Shown here: piece after piece, positions 60,860 to 64,000 of the stretch
Layout: each line of letters starts with the position of its first letter
Numbering within the stretch: the first letter of the stretch is position 1
Assembly: GCF_020829445.1 (NCBI RefSeq)
Contig: NZ_JAIVFV010000002.1
Location: 1 to 64,000, forward strand
DNA: 64,000 nucleotides
Direction: 5' to 3'
Source of the DNA: Nostoc sp. CHAB 5836
Lineage (GTDB): Bacteria > Cyanobacteriota > Cyanobacteriia > Cyanobacteriales > Nostocaceae
The notes under the pieces: generated by a model
The model's input: only the letters and a program-made list of their open reading frames with translations
Database searches by the model: none
Told to the model about the DNA's origin: nothing
Made by a program: the position numbers and the translations under genes

Positions 60860-61044
60860 TAAGTAAACTGGCATAAATAAACAAACTTATGTTACGAAAC
60901 GTAAATAGGCTTAAAATCCTTACTAATCATCTCTACAAGGGTTCTGGGTAACGCATATTTAATTTCTACCAGATGTCTAATAAACAATGACTTAAGACAA
61001 ATGACAGCCCTTACCAGTTAGCTTTAATTGCGCCGACCTACTTA
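60860..61044 (-). mobile_element. Family A element, copy 10, with a family B insertion
   Basis: 185 bp. Ends TAAGTAAACTGGC / GCGCCGACCTACTTA. Bases about 60930-60979 (CTCTACAAGGGTTCTGGGT...CAGATGTCTA) are part of a family B element that interrupts it. Confidence 0.8.
60930..60979 (-). repeat. Family B fragment inside family A copy 10
   Basis: Half of a family B element (TCTACAAGGGTTCTGGGTAA...ACCAGATGTCTA). Confidence 0.7.
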
Positions 61045-61402
61045 AAAGCTTTAATTCTCTTAAGGCAGATCAGACGACGATCCCCTTGCTTTTCGCCTAG
61101 GGAGGAAGTGAGTTTTGCCGTTTTATCTATCCCAGAATTAATAGGCTGGGATCATCGCTTAATGAATAAACTCAATGTTATGGTAAAGCTATATGAAAAA
61201 TATCTTCATAAAGCCTATCTATAAATTCTATGTATGTTTTATGCATAGCAATTTTTGCGTTTCCGGCAATTGCTAACACTAGTTTTCTCATTACCAGCAA
61301 TCAAGTGAAATGTCAAGCGCGATCGCGATAATTAAAATCGAATAAAACAAGGACATATTTTAAAACTGGATATTTTTCTCGCTTTCTCTAAAGATCGGCA
61401 AG
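61045..61402. other. Upstream region of the radical SAM gene
   Basis: Around 360 bp. Contains HIP1-like GCGCGATCGCGATAA near 61320. A promoter is likely, but no consensus elements are clear. Confidence 0.4.
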
Positions 61403-62995
61403 ATGGAAGTCAAAACACAAATGATGGAAAATCGAATTCTTTACGTTCGCCTTCCTTGTAACCCCATCTTTCCTATTGGGGTTGTCTACCTGAGCGATCA
61501 TGTCCATAAGCAGTTTCCTAATATTGAACAGCGCATCTTTGATTTAGGAACAGTGCCACCTTTAGACTACAATTCTGCTCTGGATCGCTGTATCGATGAA
61601 TTTAAACCGACACTGCTAGTATTTTCTTGGCGGGATATTCAAATTTATGCCCCAGTTGGTGGACGTGGTGGCAACCCACTACAAAACGCCTTTGAATTTT
61701 ACTACGCGAAGAATCCTCTGTTGAAACTACGTGGCGGATTGGGCGGTTTACGAATCTTCATCGCTTACTATGTAGAGTTATGGCGAAACCAGGGCTTAAT
61801 TAAACGCGGTTTAAAGCGTGCCCAAAAATATAATTCTAATGCCCGTGTAGTTGTCGGTGGTGGTGCAGTCAGCGTATTTTACGAACAATTGGGTAAAAGC
61901 TTACCCCAAGGAACAATTATTTCTGTGGGTGAAGGGGAAACCCTGCTGGAAAAACTTTTAAGCGGTAGAGATTTTCGAGATGAACGCTGTTATGTTGCGG
62001 GAGAAACTCAACCACGGAAACGGCTTATTCACGAACAACCCACCCCACTAGAAAAGACAGCTTGTAACTACGACTATATCGAAACCATTTGGCCAGAATT
62101 TAACTTTTACCTCCAAGAAGAAGACTTTTATATAGGTGTACAAACTAAACGTGGTTGTCCCCACAACTGTTGTTATTGCGTCTACACTGTTGTCGAAGGG
62201 AAACAAGTACGCATCAACCCAGCAGATGAAGTAGTTGCTGAGATGCGCCAATTATACGATCGCGGCATTCGCAATTTTTGGTTTACCGATGCCCAATTCA
62301 TCCCCGCACGAAAATTTATCGACGATGCCATAGAACTCTTGCAAAAAATCGTCGATTCTGGTATGACAGATATCCACTGGGCAGCATATATCAGAGCCGA
62401 CAATTTAACACCCCAGTTGTGCGACTTGATGGCGAAAACCGGGATGAACTACTTTGAAATCGGTATTACCAGTGGTTCTCAAGAACTCGTCCGGAAAATG
62501 CGGATGGGGTATAACCTGCGAACCGTCTTGCAAAACTGCCGTGACTTAAAAGCAGCCGGTTTCAACGACTTAGTTTCCGTCAACTACTCCTTTAACGTCA
62601 TTGACGAACGTCCCGAAACCATCCGTCAAACCATCGCCTACCACCGCGAACTAGAACGGATTTTTGGAGCTGATAAAGTCGAACCTGCCATCTTCTTTAT
62701 TGGCCTGCAACCCCATACCCATTTAGAAGAATACGCTTTCAAAGAAGGCATCCTCAAACCAGGATACGATCCAATGAGCTTGATGCCGTGGACAGCCAAA
62801 AAACTTCTCTGGAATCCCGAACCCCTTGGTTCATTCTTCGGCGAAGTCTGCTTGCAAGCTTGGCAACAAAACCCCAACGACTTCGGACGCGAAGTCATGA
62901 AAATTTTAGAAGAAAAGCTGGGTTGTGCCGACTTAGAAGCAGCACTTTCCGCACCAATAGAGACGAAAGAAAAACAGTTAGCAGGTGTATCCTAG
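61403..62995 (+). CDS. B12-binding-type radical SAM protein, photosystem II high-light type
   Basis: 530 residues. N-terminal B12-binding-like region (ILYVRLPCNPIFPIGVVYLSDHV; GGGAVSVFY; SVGEGE), radical SAM domain with CxxxCxxC at Cys252, Cys256 and Cys259 (RGCPHNCCYC). Strongly cyanobacterial sequence (YAPVGGRGGNPLQNAFEFYYAKNPLLKLRGG). I recall a family annotated as photosystem II high-light acclimation radical SAM protein with this profile; role there is not proven by sequence. Alternative start MMENR is possible. Confidence 0.75.
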   Translation: MEVKTQMMENRILYVRLPCNPIFPIGVVYLSDHVHKQFPNIEQRIFDLGTVPPLDYNSALDRCIDEFKPTLLVFSWRDIQIYAPVGGRGGNPLQNAFEFYYAKNPLLKLRGGLGGLRIFIAYYVELWRNQGLIKRGLKRAQKYNSNARVVVGGGAVSVFYEQLGKSLPQGTIISVGEGETLLEKLLSGRDFRDERCYVAGETQPRKRLIHEQPTPLEKTACNYDYIETIWPEFNFYLQEEDFYIGVQTKRGCPHNCCYCVYTVVEGKQVRINPADEVVAEMRQLYDRGIRNFWFTDAQFIPARKFIDDAIELLQKIVDSGMTDIHWAAYIRADNLTPQLCDLMAKTGMNYFEIGITSGSQELVRKMRMGYNLRTVLQNCRDLKAAGFNDLVSVNYSFNVIDERPETIRQTIAYHRELERIFGADKVEPAIFFIGLQPHTHLEEYAFKEGILKPGYDPMSLMPWTAKKLLWNPEPLGSFFGEVCLQAWQQNPNDFGREVMKILEEKLGCADLEAALSAPIETKEKQLAGVS

Positions 62996-63166
62996 AAAAC
63001 ACAACTTCTGAATTTCTCTCCCTCTTAGGCCTTACACACCCTACGAACTCTTGGCGCTCTTGGCGCCTTGGCGGTTCGATAAAATTAAGCTTTTGAGCAA
63101 TTGCCTAAGTCCTGCCTCTCTTCCTCTGTGTCCTCTGCGCCTCTGCGGTTATTTTTACCAAATCCC
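62996..63166. other. Intergenic with AACCGCAGAGGCGCAGAG-type repeat
   Basis: GGCGCTCTTGGCGCCTTGGCGG (63050) and CTCTGTGTCCTCTGCGCCTCTGCGG just before the DICT gene; no gene. Confidence 0.5.
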
Positions 63167-64000
63167 ATGTTAGAAGGTTCAATCTTACAACAGCTAGAAA
63201 CAGCTCATCGCCACACCACCAGGCCAATTCGATTCGGTGTTTACTACAAAAATACCTTAGTTGCCCTGTGCCACGCTCTCGAAGATCATATCTTAACCGA
63301 CGACGGTACACCCCTAGTGATCACAGCCTTCCAACAGGGAAAATGGTATCTACAAGAAGCTGAACGATATGCAGACATCGCCCAGTGCAGTTGCCAAATT
63401 GCCATCATGGCCGCCGCGGAATCCGGCTTTGGAGAACATCCTACCAGCCTTCTACCCAATGTAGACTTAGTGGCATTAGATCCAGTTGATCCAGTGGCGC
63501 AGGAGTGGCACTTAATTATTTTATCGCCTAAATACACAGCAATGGTAATTTGTCAAGAATTATCAGAAGCTGATTATGGCAGCACTGGAATACCGACATC
63601 AGACTTAGAGCGGAAATTCTATGGCTTGTGGACATTTGAGCCAGAGTTAGTACAAGAGACAGCAGAAATAGCGATCGCTCACATCCAAAAATACAACCCA
63701 GAACTGGCGAAAAAACTCACAGCCGATAAACAGCAAATTGTACCCTCAATGGACAGATCGCAAAATTTAGGTGCAGTTGTCTCCCGTGTAGTAGATTACC
63801 TCCAGACTGGGCAAGATAATTTATCCATCCCGACAGCGCATCAGAAACAAACCCTAGATCGCAACTTGGTTTCTAACGAAATCCAAGCCTTTTTGCGAAT
63901 GGCACAACTGATGGATATGGCAGATGTCAACAATCCAATGGCAGCTGCGGAAGTAGTAGTACTTGCTGAGGCGATCGCCCAGCTTTTGGATCTTCCCGCA
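63167..64000 (+). CDS. DICT-domain sensor protein, N-terminal part (runs off window)
   Basis: 278 codons visible without a stop. MLEGSILQQLETAHRHTTRPIRFGVYYKNTLVALCHALEDHIL and VITAFQQGKWYLQEAERYADIAQCSCQIAIMAAAESGF belong to the DICT domain, common in cyanobacterial signalling proteins where it precedes kinase or GGDEF domains. The output domain lies beyond the window, so the enzyme type is unknown. The start is the ATG that opens the DICT domain. Confidence 0.75.
   Translation, partial: MLEGSILQQLETAHRHTTRPIRFGVYYKNTLVALCHALEDHILTDDGTPLVITAFQQGKWYLQEAERYADIAQCSCQIAIMAAAESGFGEHPTSLLPNVDLVALDPVDPVAQEWHLIILSPKYTAMVICQELSEADYGSTGIPTSDLERKFYGLWTFEPELVQETAEIAIAHIQKYNPELAKKLTADKQQIVPSMDRSQNLGAVVSRVVDYLQTGQDNLSIPTAHQKQTLDRNLVSNEIQAFLRMAQLMDMADVNNPMAAAEVVVLAEAIAQLLDLPA

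Overview
The window is chromosomal DNA of a heterocyst-forming-type filamentous cyanobacterium (Nostoc/Anabaena group). This rests on dense HIP1 octamers (GCGATCGC), many cyanobacterial-only families (DUF2499/Ycf49, DUF3593, DUF1830, DUF4079, DICT, Nif11, Uma2 expansion), gene order resembling Anabaena (phoU-sphS-sphR divergent from a coiled-coil pair like lfiA/lfiB), heptanucleotide tandem repeats and a very heavy load of small dispersed repeats. No rRNA, tRNA or CRISPR array was found.

Layout. 0-6 kb: tail of an IS5-type transposase, the phosphate-signalling genes phoU, sphS and sphR on the minus strand, then two paralogous coiled-coil genes (lfiA/lfiB-like). 6-25 kb: mostly core metabolism and envelope genes: Uma2, hisA, DUF3593 and DUF2499, csaB, a GT87-like membrane glycosyltransferase, an aspartic protease-like gene, pgeF, birA, an M23 peptidase, pgsA, Uma2, aspA, a P2-type cation ATPase, a degenerate P-loop protein, DUF362 and prepilin peptidase. 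25-34 kb is accessory: a protein made of 20-residue repeats, a lipoprotein, a three-gene cassette (winged-helix protein, P-loop ATPase, Mrr-like PD-(D/E)XK nuclease), a ParDE module between direct repeats copied from the nuclease 3' end, an aspartic protease pair and a Nif11 protein. 34-47 kb: pgi, a RelE-like pair, livM-livG, an orphan HicB, four Uma2 genes and a PstS-like lipoprotein coupled to a histidine kinase. 46-64 kb is again mainly core: ArsR regulator, hemA, glpX, DUF981, grxC, tadA, plsC, bolA-grx4, a response regulator, an ABC ATPase, membrane proteins, DUF1830, a large radical SAM protein and the start of a DICT-domain sensor.

The most distinctive features are (1) the winged-helix/ATPase/nuclease cassette at 27.4-31.5 kb, a plausible undescribed defence or DNA-processing system, and (2) the repeat landscape. 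At least eight families of non-autonomous mobile-like elements of about 90-270 bp are visible, several with clear terminal inverted repeats. One family has 10-bp target duplications at three loci. Elements are nested in each other, supply stop codons to host genes and carry variable heptamers. One family shares its end with the IS at the left edge, which suggests how it was mobilised.

All functional calls come from reading the translated sequence and recognising motifs. No database search was run.
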